Origin: Diacronema lutheri
Taxonomy: Eukaryota; Haptophyta; Pavlovophyceae; Pavlovales; Pavlovaceae
Direction: 5' to 3'
Assembly: GCA_019448385.1 (NCBI GenBank)
Contig: JAGTXO010000010.1
Span: forward strand, 496,001-560,000
Length of the DNA: 64,000 bases
Positions 8,551 through 16,593 of the stretch are shown piece after piece; position 1 is the stretch's first letter, and each line of letters starts with the position of its first letter. The position numbers were made by a program, and so were the translations under genes. The notes under the pieces are model-generated. The model saw nothing but the letters and a program-made list of their open reading frames with translations, was not told where the DNA came from and searched no databases.

Positions 8551-10794
8551 ATGATTCTGACGAGCGCGAAAACTCGCGCGATGGATCGCCCCCCTGTCGC
8601 ACGCCTCACCGAGGTCGTCCGCCGCGACCTGCTCGAGCACCTCGCCGCACACGAGAGTGGACAGAGCTACTCCAAGGACGGCGCGCATCAGGTGCGCAAC
8701 TACGCCCGCCTCGCGATCGATCGAGGCAAGCGCGTCGGCGAGTTCCAGCACTACGGCGTCGACTACGCGCACGGTCGCAACACGCCGGGCTTCGGAATGC
8801 TCTTCGCGGCGGCGTCGACGCCCTGTGTCCACTCGATCGACGGCGACTTCAAGCGCTTCCTACTTGATGGCACGCGCTCGTTCGACATCGACCAGGTCAA
8901 CGCGATGCCGACGCTCATGCACCAGGACGCGCGCAAGTACGGCAAGCCCTTGCTCCAGCTCGAGGCGTACGCGGCCAACAGAGAATCATGGCTCGTGCAG
9001 ATTGCGCACGATGCAGGCTGCTCGCAGAAGCAGGCGAAGAATCTCGTCCTCTCGCTCCTCTTCGGCGGCAAGTACAACACCTGGCTCGAGACCAACGGCC
9101 TCACGCTGTCTGACGAGAGCGATGCGTTCGACCTCGTCACTTAGCTGCAGAGCGAGATGCGGCGCTACGTCGCGTGGTGGGACGTAGAGCACGGGGGCCT
9201 GGTGCGCGCGCTCGACTCGCGCACGGACGACGAGCTGCGCGCTAAGGGCACGAACCCAGCCTTCCGCCGCATCAGCCTCTGGTACCAGGATCTCGAGACC
9301 AAGGTCACGCTCGTCGCCATGCGCGTGCTCGAGCAGGCAGGCATGGTACCGCGCGTCCTGTGCCACGATGGCCTCATCGCCCACGACCACGTGCGCTCGG
9401 ACGACGACGTGCGCGCGCTCTTTCCAGCCTGCGTCGAGGCTGTCGAGCGCGAGCTCGGCTACGTGATCGCGCTGGAGCTGAAGAGCCTGGCGCCGACGTC
9501 GGGCCTGTCGTTCGAGGAGTACGTCGCGCACAAGTGGCAGCTGCAGATGCCAGCAGCACCGACGTACGACAAGAAGCTCGGCCAGATCCAGGACCGCGAG
9601 TTCGCCGAGCACCTGATCGCTGCCAAGCCCGGCCTCCTCTTCAAGCAGTGCATCGGCGACGACCAGTACGCCTTCTGGTCGCACGACGGCAGCCGCTGGG
9701 TGCAGGGCTGGTCGCAGATCGGCGGCTGGTGCGCAGAGCTCTTCCCAGGCTGCCCGTACGGAGCGAGTGCTGCTGGGATCAGGCGCATCAGGGACTACAT
9801 GACGCTCGCGTGCCCCGCGCTTGTCAAGGCACCCGTCTTCAACCGGGTGCCGAACGGCATGGTCCCGTGCGCAGGAGGCGTCTACTACGACGCGGTGAAG
9901 CGCACGAGTGTCCCGATTCCGCTCGATCATTACGTGACCGTGCTCTGGGACAGGCCTCCGCCCGCTGCTGAGTCCATCGGTGAGGAGCACATGGCGTTGG
10001 TGCGCACGCTGGTCTGCGGGATCCTGCCACACGACGGCCTGCGCGCCTCTGTCGTGCCCCGCCTCGCGTACGATCTGCTCACAGTGGGCAACCCACACAA
10101 GGCCATCTGCTTCTTCATCGGCGACGGAGACAACGGCAAGACGACGCTGATGAAGATCGTGAAGACTGCCGCAGTGCCTGGCTGGGTGGCCACTACGCGC
10201 GCCAACAACTTCACGGGGCGCGCTGGTGGCAACGAGCAGACCGACTGGCTCGCTAAGCTCGACTGCGCGCGGATCGTCTACACTGAGGAGCCCCGCCGGG
10301 GCGATTGTGGGTCGCTCGACTCTGAGTGGCTCAAGGAGCTCCGTGGCGACTCCGATGTCTCGTGCCGCAAGATGTACGGCGGCGAGCGCGAGATGCCGAT
10401 CAGCTTCAGCCTCTATTTCATGGCCAACCACATGCCGCAGGCTGCGCACGCAGATGCTGCACTCACCAAGTCCGTCGTAATCTGCGACCTCCCCGGCAAG
10501 TTTGTCGACGACCCTGCTGCCTACAAGAACGCCAACCTCTCGGCGCCATGGAAGGAGTATGTGCAACCTGTCGACAAGGACCTAAAGACCAAGTTTGCAC
10601 TGCCTGGGATGCGCTCTGCTTTCATGCTCTACTTCTGCGAGGAGTACCGCACGTTCGTGCTCAGCGGCCGCTCGACATTCGAGCCAGTGCCAGCTGAGTT
10701 CGCCAAATGGAAGGACGAGGTCGCGCTCGAAAAGGACCTCATCTCAGAGGCCTTCTATGAGGCCTACGAGCTCGATCCGCATGTGTTGGGATAA
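8551..10794 (+). pseudogene. TV-Pol (family-A-like polymerase) plus SF3/D5-type helicase
   Basis: The N-terminal part shows family-A-type polymerase marks: FDIDQVNAMPTLM (motif A), QAKNLVLSLLFGGKYNTWL (O-helix-like), and VLCHDGLIA (motif C, HDG). The C-terminal part is an SF3 helicase of the D5 kind: Walker A GDGDNGKTTLMKIV, Walker B DCARIVYTEEP, motif C in FSLYFMANHMPQ, then VVICDLPGKFVDDP. TV-Pol/SF3 fusions replicate virophages, Polinton-like viruses and related transposons. The gene is broken about once, and its 3' end runs into a palindromic insertion, so the helicase C-terminus appears short. Most informative gene of element 1. Codon use is GC-rich like the host's, which fits long residence or similar composition. 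Confidence 0.85.
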
Positions 10795-10833
10795 AGTAGC
10801 GGACTCGTATAGTCTGCTACTTTATCCCAACAC
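10783..10833. repeat. 51-bp palindrome (MITE-like, short form)
   Basis: Arms GTGTTGGGATAAAGTAGC and GCTACTTTATCCCAACAC are perfect reverse complements around a 15-nt centre GGACTCGTATAGTCT. It sits at the end of the helicase frame and 20 bp before the right TIR. A longer relative lies at 13039-13124. Confidence 0.95.
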
Positions 10834-10852
10834 CCTGAGGTCTCCCTGACCT

Positions 10853-12642
10853 CCCTGGCCTCCCTTGTGCTCGTGGTCGATCTCGCTGTCTCACCAGGAC
10901 ACTCAGAGCCTGATCACTCGCCTCGCTAAGTAGTGCTACGGGCCGCGGCGCTCACACCAGACCACACTCATGCGGCCGTTCTACGCCCTGGTCACCATCA
11001 TGGCGTTGGACTTGAGGTGGCTGCGCTGAGAGGGAGGGCTCAGTGCTCTTTGAGGCAAGCCTTGATCCAGCTACTTCGAGCCCGACCTAGTGGCTCTCAG
11101 CTGGCAGCAAGCGGTGGCGAGCGCAATCGATCGCTGCAGGCCTGCATCACTCGTAGTGTCTAGTAGTGGGCGACGACGACTGGCAGTCGTGTGATGAGTC
11201 TGAGGCGAGCGGCTGTGACTAAGCGCTGGCGATTGGCCCAGTGCTCAACGCGCAGGCCACTGAGCGGGGCATCGACCAGCTCGTCCGCCAGCCAGACGCG
11301 GCTCAGGAGCCGGCCGCCGACCGCAGTGCTACATGACTGCGGCGCAGATGAGCGTGGTGGCTTCGCGAGCGCGGCACGTTGTGATGCTGGGCTGCAGCAC
11401 GTGGCGGGTGCGTGCCTGCCACCGCGGCGACGCGCTTTTCTTCCAGCCATCACTACCGAGTACGAGAGGGCGACCCAGCCGCCATGGATCCATGGCTCTT
11501 GCATTTCGCGTGCTCATGGAGTCGACCGCGCCGAGCGGCTGCAATGTCCTCATCTAGCGCGAGAGTGGCCAGGACGCAGGATGACGAGAACGGCCCCTCC
11601 GTCTGCAGCTGCGCTCGCCTCGCATTCCAGCGTGGCCGGCCGACGGCGAGACCGAGCGCTACGAGGTGGAGTACGCGCACGGCCACGACACGCACGGTTC
11701 GGCGTACGGCGACACCGATGGAGGTCGGCGGCCGAGGAGGCTGTTCAGGCGACGACGCTCGACGGGATGCGAGGCACATGTACCTTCCCGCGTGGGCGCT
11801 TGGTCTCGCCACGGGCGGCGGCAACTGTCTCCTGTCTGCATCCGGTGTCAAACCGCCGACCGCCGACATCCCGCCGCCGCAGGCCACCGACGAGATCCCG
11901 TCGTCGAGCGCCGCCTTCGTCGAGTCGTCGGACCGTACGAAGGCCCAGGCCGAGGCTACCGTGCGCGGCTCACTCGTTCGTCGTCGATACGCGCTCGTCA
12001 AGGCCGCGGACGCGCACGCCGAGAAGATGCACGCCCTGGTCGAGCGCGCGCAAGGACGTGATGCTCGAGGAGAACGCGCGCGCCTACCAGCCCGCCGCCG
12101 CCGCCGCCCGCGCCGCCGCCCGCGACGCGCCTGCCGCCGCTCGAGGCCGAGTCGCCGGCACAGAGCACGCACGTCAACCCGCCGCTCGACGACTTCACGC
12201 AGGCCGTGCGCACTCTCATCGACTGGCCGTGGGTGCCGAGCCCGCCGCCGCCCGCGCCGCCACGCCTGCCGCCACGCGCCGCGCAGGCGCCGCCGCTCGA
12301 GCCGCTCGAGCCGCCCGAGCCCGAGCCCGAGCCTTTGTCCTTCGACCTGCCTCTGACGACTCCTCTCGCCATCGGCGCGCCAAGTCGTGCATTGGTCGCA
12401 AACAAGTCGCCGGAGGAGCCGCCGCGCCGCAAGTCGGGCCGCGCGCTGACGGTCGTCTCGAGCGCCTCCGAGCAGTCGCACCTCGGCTTCAAGCGCGCCA
12501 AGCACAACAAGTAGCGCCGTTGCAGTTGTGGTTTGCCGCCGCGAGCTGCCAGGTCGCGAACACTGTCCGAGCCCGTGCACTCCAAGGGGGTGACACACTC
12601 AGCGCGGGCCGGTCAGTCAGAGCGCCTCAGCACGCGTGGCGC
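10853..12642 (-). repeat. Right terminal inverted repeat of element 1
   Basis: Reverse complement of 1-1790 with the same coordinate offset throughout. It carries a second copy of the terminal gene in the opposite orientation, so in both repeats that gene reads toward the element's outer end. The inner edge lies about 20 bp from the palindrome at 10783-10833. Confidence 0.93.
11583..12514 (+). pseudogene. Terminal gene of element 1, right copy (unknown function)
   Basis: Mirror copy of the gene at 129-1060, again reading outward and ending with the same basic tail. The proline-rich part (about 12090-12350) contains runs such as PPLEPLEPPEPEPEPLSF. Because the two copies are identical, neither is a better-preserved version. 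Function unknown; a nuclear or DNA-end-associated role would be speculation. Confidence 0.45.
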
Positions 12643-12900
12643 CAGTATCGGACCGCCCCGGAATCCGCCTCGGGATTCTACTGGGCCTCGCCCGCCCAAA
12701 CCCCTCCGGCCGGTCCGATTCCCGGGTCCGAGCCTCCACCGGCCGGACCCAGACCCTCCGCCGGTCGGACTCACTCCGGGCCCAAATTCTACTCAAAATC
12801 GGCCGGTCAGGGGGGGCGGGGTCCCCAGCCCTGGACTGGCCCTGGACTTTATCCACACACCCTGTGCGCTGATTGGCTGGCTCATGATTGGCTGACAATG
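12643..12900 (-). repeat. Outer end of element 1, shared with element 2
   Basis: Read on the minus strand, this stretch contains CTGACCGGCCGATTTTGAGT, then a block rich in CCGG/GGCCGG, then a copy of TAGAATCCC...GGCGGATTCCGG. The same words in the same order occur on the plus strand at about 58,790-58,960. After about 12,895 the resemblance is lost, so I place the element edge there. No target-site duplication could be checked because the other end is outside the window. Confidence 0.65.
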
Positions 12901-13038
12901 TAATCCCCCTACTGGACTCCCAGCCCCGGACCGCGCCGTATGGGCTTGTGCGCCTCGGCGGTGAGTCGCGCAGCGCTGGCAGGCGGCTCTCCAGCCCGCG
13001 GCCCGAAATTGGCGAGACTTGCACACAGTCGCACAACA
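12901..13038. other. Junction between element 1 and host block
   Basis: About 140 bp with no gene or repeat seen, between the outer element end and the second palindrome. Confidence 0.4.
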
Positions 13039-13124
13039 TGTTGGGATAAAGTAGCAGACTATACGAGTCATCTACTCCGACGTCAGAGTAGCTGACTCGT
13101 ATAGTCTGCTACTTTCTCCCAACA
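13039..13124. repeat. 86-bp palindrome (MITE-like, long form)
   Basis: Begins TGTTGGGATAAAGTAGCAG and ends CTGCTACTTTCTCCCAACA; the arms run AGACTATACGAGT...GACTCGTATAGTCT with a centre CTACTCCGACGTCAGAGTAG. The short form at 10783-10833 equals this element with part of the left arm and centre removed. Together the two copies flank the whole right TIR. Confidence 0.93.
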
Positions 13125-13132
13125 CAACACTA

Positions 13133-13996
13133 CTACGGTGCTTTGCAAAGCGCCGGACAGCCAGCTGCGACGAGCATCGCCGCAGTCGCCGGACAGCTGT
13201 CCGTGCGACACGCTGATTCGCCGCTGCAGCGCTCCACGTCCGCCACGCGCAGCGCGTCGCACCGCGACCGCACAGGCCGGCACGATCGTCGCCCAGCGTG
13301 CGCGCCGCCTTCTGGTTTCAACCTTGCTGGCGAGCGGCACGCGTTCACGACGCGCGCCAGCGCAGGCCTGCACGCGGCGATAAAGCCGACCGCTGTGAAC
13401 AGCAATGACCCTGCCATCCACACGCCCAAGGACGCCCAGTACAGGCTGGCCGCGGTGGCGTGCGCGCCGCTCGCAAAGATGAGCGCGCCGATGAGCCAGC
13501 ACCACGCGCCGAGCGCCGCGCTCAGCTCGGCGCCAATGTCCGCAATCGCTTCGCCGGTTAACTTCGGCGCGGCAATGGTGGCGCGGCGCGCCTTCCACAG
13601 CTGCGACGAGCCGACGAACACCGAGCCGATCGCGTAGCTCCAATTGCCCACGGCAGGCACAGCCGCGTAGACCACCGGCGTGTAAGCCACGGAGCCGAGC
13701 ACGTAGAGCGCCGTGCCCAGGACAGAGAGCGCGCGATTGGCACGCTCCGCTCCACCGGCGCGAGCCTGTTCTTGATCAACACTGTGGCGACAGGCTCGCG
13801 CCGGCGGTTGGCACGCTTGTCGCCAGTCGTACAGATCGAGGATCAAGAACAGGCTCGCGCCGGTGGTGTACAACACTGCGGCGACAAGCGGTCCAGGGCG
13901 CCAATTGGGCGCGTAGTAACACGCGGTGCCAGCGCAAAAGGCCACCCCCGCGACGAGGATCATGACGATGCGGCTCAAATCAGGCACGTCCGTCAT
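13133..13996 (-). CDS. Multi-pass membrane protein, family not certain
   Basis: The start at 13996 (MTDVPDLSRIVMILVAG) is preferred over upstream in-frame ATGs because those overlap the divergent neighbour. About 287 residues with roughly six membrane segments: IVMILVAGVAFCAGTACYY, VAAVLYTTGASLFLILDL, LSVLGTALYVLGSVAYT, YAIGSVFVGSSQLW, AWCWLIGALIFASG and WMAGSLLFTAVGFIAA. The repeated GSxxF/LGS pattern with an aromatic lead resembles small YrhK-like membrane domains, a weak suggestion only. A 24-bp perfect inverted repeat (13754-13777 and 13841-13864) lies within the coding region, and the hydrophilic insert between the second and third segments may be a fold-back insertion or a short intron. 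The C-terminal 50 residues are basic and hydrophilic. Confidence 0.65.
   Translation of the reverse strand: MTDVPDLSRIVMILVAGVAFCAGTACYYAPNWRPGPLVAAVLYTTGASLFLILDLYDWRQACQPPARACRHSVDQEQARAGGAERANRALSVLGTALYVLGSVAYTPVVYAAVPAVGNWSYAIGSVFVGSSQLWKARRATIAAPKLTGEAIADIGAELSAALGAWCWLIGALIFASGAHATAASLYWASLGVWMAGSLLFTAVGFIAACRPALARVVNACRSPARLKPEGGAHAGRRSCRPVRSRCDALRVADVERCSGESACRTDSCPATAAMLVAAGCPALCKAP
13754..13864. repeat. Fold-back inverted repeat inside a coding region
   Basis: ACCGGCGCGAGCCTGTTCTTGATC at 13754-13777 is the exact reverse complement of 13841-13864, with a 63-nt spacer that itself holds a partial third copy (CAGGCTCGCGCCGG near 13791). One arm encodes the membrane segment LFLILD; the other encodes the hydrophilic DQEQARAGG. 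Confidence 0.9.
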
Positions 13997-14046
13997 TGCC
14001 AGCTCACATTTTAAAAGTTTTCGACCCTTCGTTCTCACGCCCGTCC
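13997..14046. promoter_or_regulatory. 50-bp bidirectional promoter
   Basis: Only 50 bp separate the two divergent ATGs. The only AT-rich block is CACATTTTAAAAGTTTTCG with TTTTAAAA at about 14009-14016, a symmetrical box that could serve both directions. Confidence 0.5.
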
Positions 14047-15006
14047 ATGGCCGTGAGCCGAGCTCTCCACCGTATGGTGCCCTCGGCGACATGGCTGGCG
14101 CGCGAGCCCGCGCCACCATACACAACCGACGGCAAAATGCGCACAGGCCTACGCGCAATTGCGTATCCCTGGGACGAGTGGATCATTGCCCCGCCGACGG
14201 CTCTGACGCTGACGCTCAAGAGCGAGCTGCTCAGCGGGCTGCGCGCGCACGAGTGCAGCGTGAGCGACGACACGCGCGCGACGCGCTCGGCGGAAGCGGA
14301 GGTGGCGGGGCTCATCGACGCATACCTGCGCCTGCACACGCCGCACGTCACTGGCGCCGCCGCCGTTGCCGCTACCGGTGACCGCCTTGTGGACGCGGCA
14401 CGCCGCGTCGAGGAGGACTTGGTTCTCTTGCGCGCGCAGGGCGACGGCACGTTTGCGCTCGCGGCAGCGACGGTCACCTTCTCGTTTGGCGCGGTGCGCG
14501 AGAAGCTGGGCGCGTCGCTCGAACGCATCCACGCGCCCGTGCCCCATTACGCGCACACAGTCGGCCGAGCGGTCGACCGCGCGCTCGGCCGGCTAGACGC
14601 CGAAAAAGGCTTCGCGCGCAGCAATTGGGAGCTGCGCCGCACGGGCGATCTCGCGCATCCGTCGCTGCTTGAGCCTGGGCGCAGGGGACAGCTTGACCCT
14701 CCGGCCGACGGCGCCGCGACGCCGCCTAGCTCGCTGTGGCTGCGCGTGGAGCACCAGACGCTCCGCCGGCTACCGGAATGTGCACAATTTGTCCTCTTCA
14801 CTGTCCGGACGCTCACAGACCCGCTGTCGGCGCTCGCGCACGTACCCGAGGCCGCCACGGCGCTCAGCGCGCGCATCGCCAGCCTGAGCGAGCAGATGGC
14901 GTTGTACAAGGGCCTGGCGGACGCCGCCGAGCGCCGGCGCATCTGCGCTTTCTTGGACGACATCGCTGCGGCGGCGGGCTCGCAGGGCAGTGGCCGCTCG
15001 AGCTGA
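14047..15006 (+). CDS. Heme-dependent oxidative N-demethylase-like protein (DUF3445)
   Basis: A 319-residue single-exon protein. It has the order of conserved pieces typical of this family: an N-terminal RAIAYPWDEWIIA, an acidic middle with VTFSFGAVREKLG and IHAPVPHY, then ARSNWELRRTGDLAHPSLL, then WLRVEHQTLRRLP and FVLFTVRTLTDPLSAL. Family members bind a heme and, where tested in bacteria, act with partner subunits to remove N-methyl groups; fungal and algal relatives are largely uncharacterised. The start at 14047 is chosen because it follows the promoter-like box and matches the family's usual start; an upstream in-frame ATG at 13996 overlaps the neighbour's start. Divergent from the membrane protein gene. 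No targeting peptide is obvious. Confidence 0.82.
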   Translation: MAVSRALHRMVPSATWLAREPAPPYTTDGKMRTGLRAIAYPWDEWIIAPPTALTLTLKSELLSGLRAHECSVSDDTRATRSAEAEVAGLIDAYLRLHTPHVTGAAAVAATGDRLVDAARRVEEDLVLLRAQGDGTFALAAATVTFSFGAVREKLGASLERIHAPVPHYAHTVGRAVDRALGRLDAEKGFARSNWELRRTGDLAHPSLLEPGRRGQLDPPADGAATPPSSLWLRVEHQTLRRLPECAQFVLFTVRTLTDPLSALAHVPEAATALSARIASLSEQMALYKGLADAAERRRICAFLDDIAAAAGSQGSGRSS

Positions 15007-15694
15007 AGCGTGGGCACGCTCTGCGAGGGAAAGTTGTGCGGTGATGCCCACCGACGGCAACGGTCGGAGTTCGGACTTCGGACCCGAGCGTGAATCCGAA
15101 TCCTACTCCATCCTTTCAATGCTCTATGGAAAAATTGGAAATACTAACGGCGGCGCTTACGTCAGGACAGGATCGAGCAGCACCAATGTCGTCGAAACAT
15201 TGAAAATACTAACGGCGCTTACGTCAGGTCAGGACAGCGGGGTCATTAAATAAGGGGGCGCTGCCCTGGGGCTGGAGACCCCGCCGGGGGGCGGGGGGCG
15301 GTTTTTCATGTTGCCAGGATTGAGGCTGCGAGACGTTTGGCCGTCTCGGCGTGCGGCATTGACGAGCGCCGGCGGCCGGTGCAGGACACCGTTGAAGTGG
15401 CGGACCGGGCGTACGGCGAGGGCGGGCGGTAAGTGCAGGGGAAGGCGCTTGATGGCGGGCACGCGTATTCCCGTTGGCCGGTTCAAAAATCGTTCGAGTG
15501 GCCAATTCCATTCGATTGGCGGGTTCAACAATGCCAATCCGTCGGCAAAACCTCCGATTGGCCAGGCTAATTCGATTGGCTGGTCATATACCAAAATGAC
15601 GAACCCGTCTGACAAAAATCGTTTGGATTATAGCATCCCAGGGCTCGGTGTCCACCTCAGCTCTGTTTTAAAAAGCTGAGGGGTCTCCAGGACA
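15007..15694. promoter_or_regulatory. Intergenic region with duplicated block and CCAAT/ATTGG motifs
   Basis: No gene seen. A block reading AATACTAACGGCGGCGCTTACGTCAGG at about 15139 is repeated at about 15205 in slightly shorter form; both hold ACGTCA, a CRE-like core. Between 15500 and 15590 there are at least five ATTGG or CCAAT words. TTTTAAAAA lies at about 15666-15674, some 20 bp before the phytol-kinase ATG. This looks like a real upstream control region. Confidence 0.45.
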
Positions 15695-16492
15695 TTGAAA
15701 TTCACATTGAAAATTCGTGCCGCCATGCGCGATGGCGCGGGCGGAGCAGCGCTCGTCCTCGGCACGTCTCAGCGCGATGCAATCGCGTTTGGTGCGTCGT
15801 CGCTCGGCATGGTTGCGTTCGTCGAGACCGTTAAGGCGCTCGCCGCGCGCGGCGTCTTCTCTTCCCTCGCCGCGCGCAAGCTGATGCACATTGGGTGCGG
15901 CCCGCTCTTCGTCCTGACGTGGCCTCTCTTCAGCGAGCGCGGCGCTTCGGCCGCGAGCTGCGTGCCGCTCGCAATGTCACTCAAGTTTGCTGCGACGGGC
16001 CTCGGCCTCCTGCGCAACGATGCCGAGGTGCGCGCCATGTCGCGCACCGGTGCGCCGCGTGAGCTGCTGCGCGGACCGCTGCTCTACGGCTTGGCGTTCG
16101 TCGCGCTCACGCGGCTGTGCTGGCGGTCGGCGCCCGGCGTCGCGGGAATGATGGCGCTTTGCTTTGGCGATGGCATGGCCGAGGTTGTCGGCCGCCGCTA
16201 CGGGGCCGCCCGCCGCGCTCGCCTCCCGTGGTCGCCGCGCAAGAGCTGGATCGGCTCGGCGGCTTTCCTCGTGAGCGCAGCCGCCTCCGGCCTCGCCTCC
16301 GTCGGCCTCTTCCACCAGCTGGGCTGGGTGGAGGCCCCGCCCGCCGCGCTGCTCGCGCCGCTGCTCCTCGCCGTGCTTGCCGGCTGCATCGTTGAGTCAC
16401 TCCCTCTGAACGACGCGGACAACGTGCTCGTTCCGCTGGTCGTCGCGGCCGTCCTTGCGCGGCTCCAGCCGGACGCTGCGCTGCAGCGCTGA
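15695..16492 (+). CDS. VTE5: Phytol/farnesol kinase-like integral membrane protein
   Basis: A 265-residue polytopic protein of the dolichol-kinase/CDP-archaeol-synthase-like superfamily. Diagnostic pieces are ARKLMHIGCGPLFVLTWPLF, then GMMALCFGDGMAEVVGRRYG, then RKSWIGSAAF, and finally CIVESLPLNDADNVLVPLV. These match VTE5 (phytol kinase) and FOLK (farnesol kinase), which phosphorylate prenyl alcohols with CTP or other NTPs; VTE5 recycles phytol from chlorophyll into tocopherol. About six hydrophobic segments are visible. The start could also be the in-frame ATG at 15725; the longer start places TTTTAAAA about 20 bp upstream. The leader is short, so plastid targeting is unproven. VTE5 versus FOLK is not decided by the sequence. 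Confidence 0.85.
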   Translation: MKFTLKIRAAMRDGAGGAALVLGTSQRDAIAFGASSLGMVAFVETVKALAARGVFSSLAARKLMHIGCGPLFVLTWPLFSERGASAASCVPLAMSLKFAATGLGLLRNDAEVRAMSRTGAPRELLRGPLLYGLAFVALTRLCWRSAPGVAGMMALCFGDGMAEVVGRRYGAARRARLPWSPRKSWIGSAAFLVSAAASGLASVGLFHQLGWVEAPPAALLAPLLLAVLAGCIVESLPLNDADNVLVPLVVAAVLARLQPDAALQR

Positions 16493-16593
16493 CCGCGACA
16501 GTCGGCAGCCGAAAGGTTTTGTGTGACTGAGCTTGCAGGCCGGAAGACTCCCTCCGCCCTCCAGACAATCACTGGGTCCCAGCTTCGACTGCA

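Larger units (their letters stand above)
1..12900. mobile_element. Large TIR-bounded element with TV-Pol/SF3 helicase module (element 1)
   Basis: Two almost identical inverted repeats of about 1.8 kb (1-1790 and 10853-12642) bracket about 9 kb that differs in style from the host block: broken reading frames, captured LRR genes and a TV-Pol/SF3-helicase gene. TV-Pol fused to an SF3 helicase is known from virophages, Polinton-like viruses, transpoviron-type elements and some transposons. I see no major capsid, packaging ATPase, protease or integrase, so it may be a capsid-less relative or a decayed copy. The left edge is cut by the window; the right outer end runs to about 12,900 by comparison with element 2. 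Several genes are broken, about one to three breaks each. The high similarity of the repeats suggests a young insertion or gene conversion. Confidence 0.7.

Noticed and set aside
1-12900. Full virophage or Polinton-like virus
   Set aside because: No capsid, packaging ATPase, protease or integrase signature in any frame between the TIRs; only the polymerase-helicase is shared with those groups.
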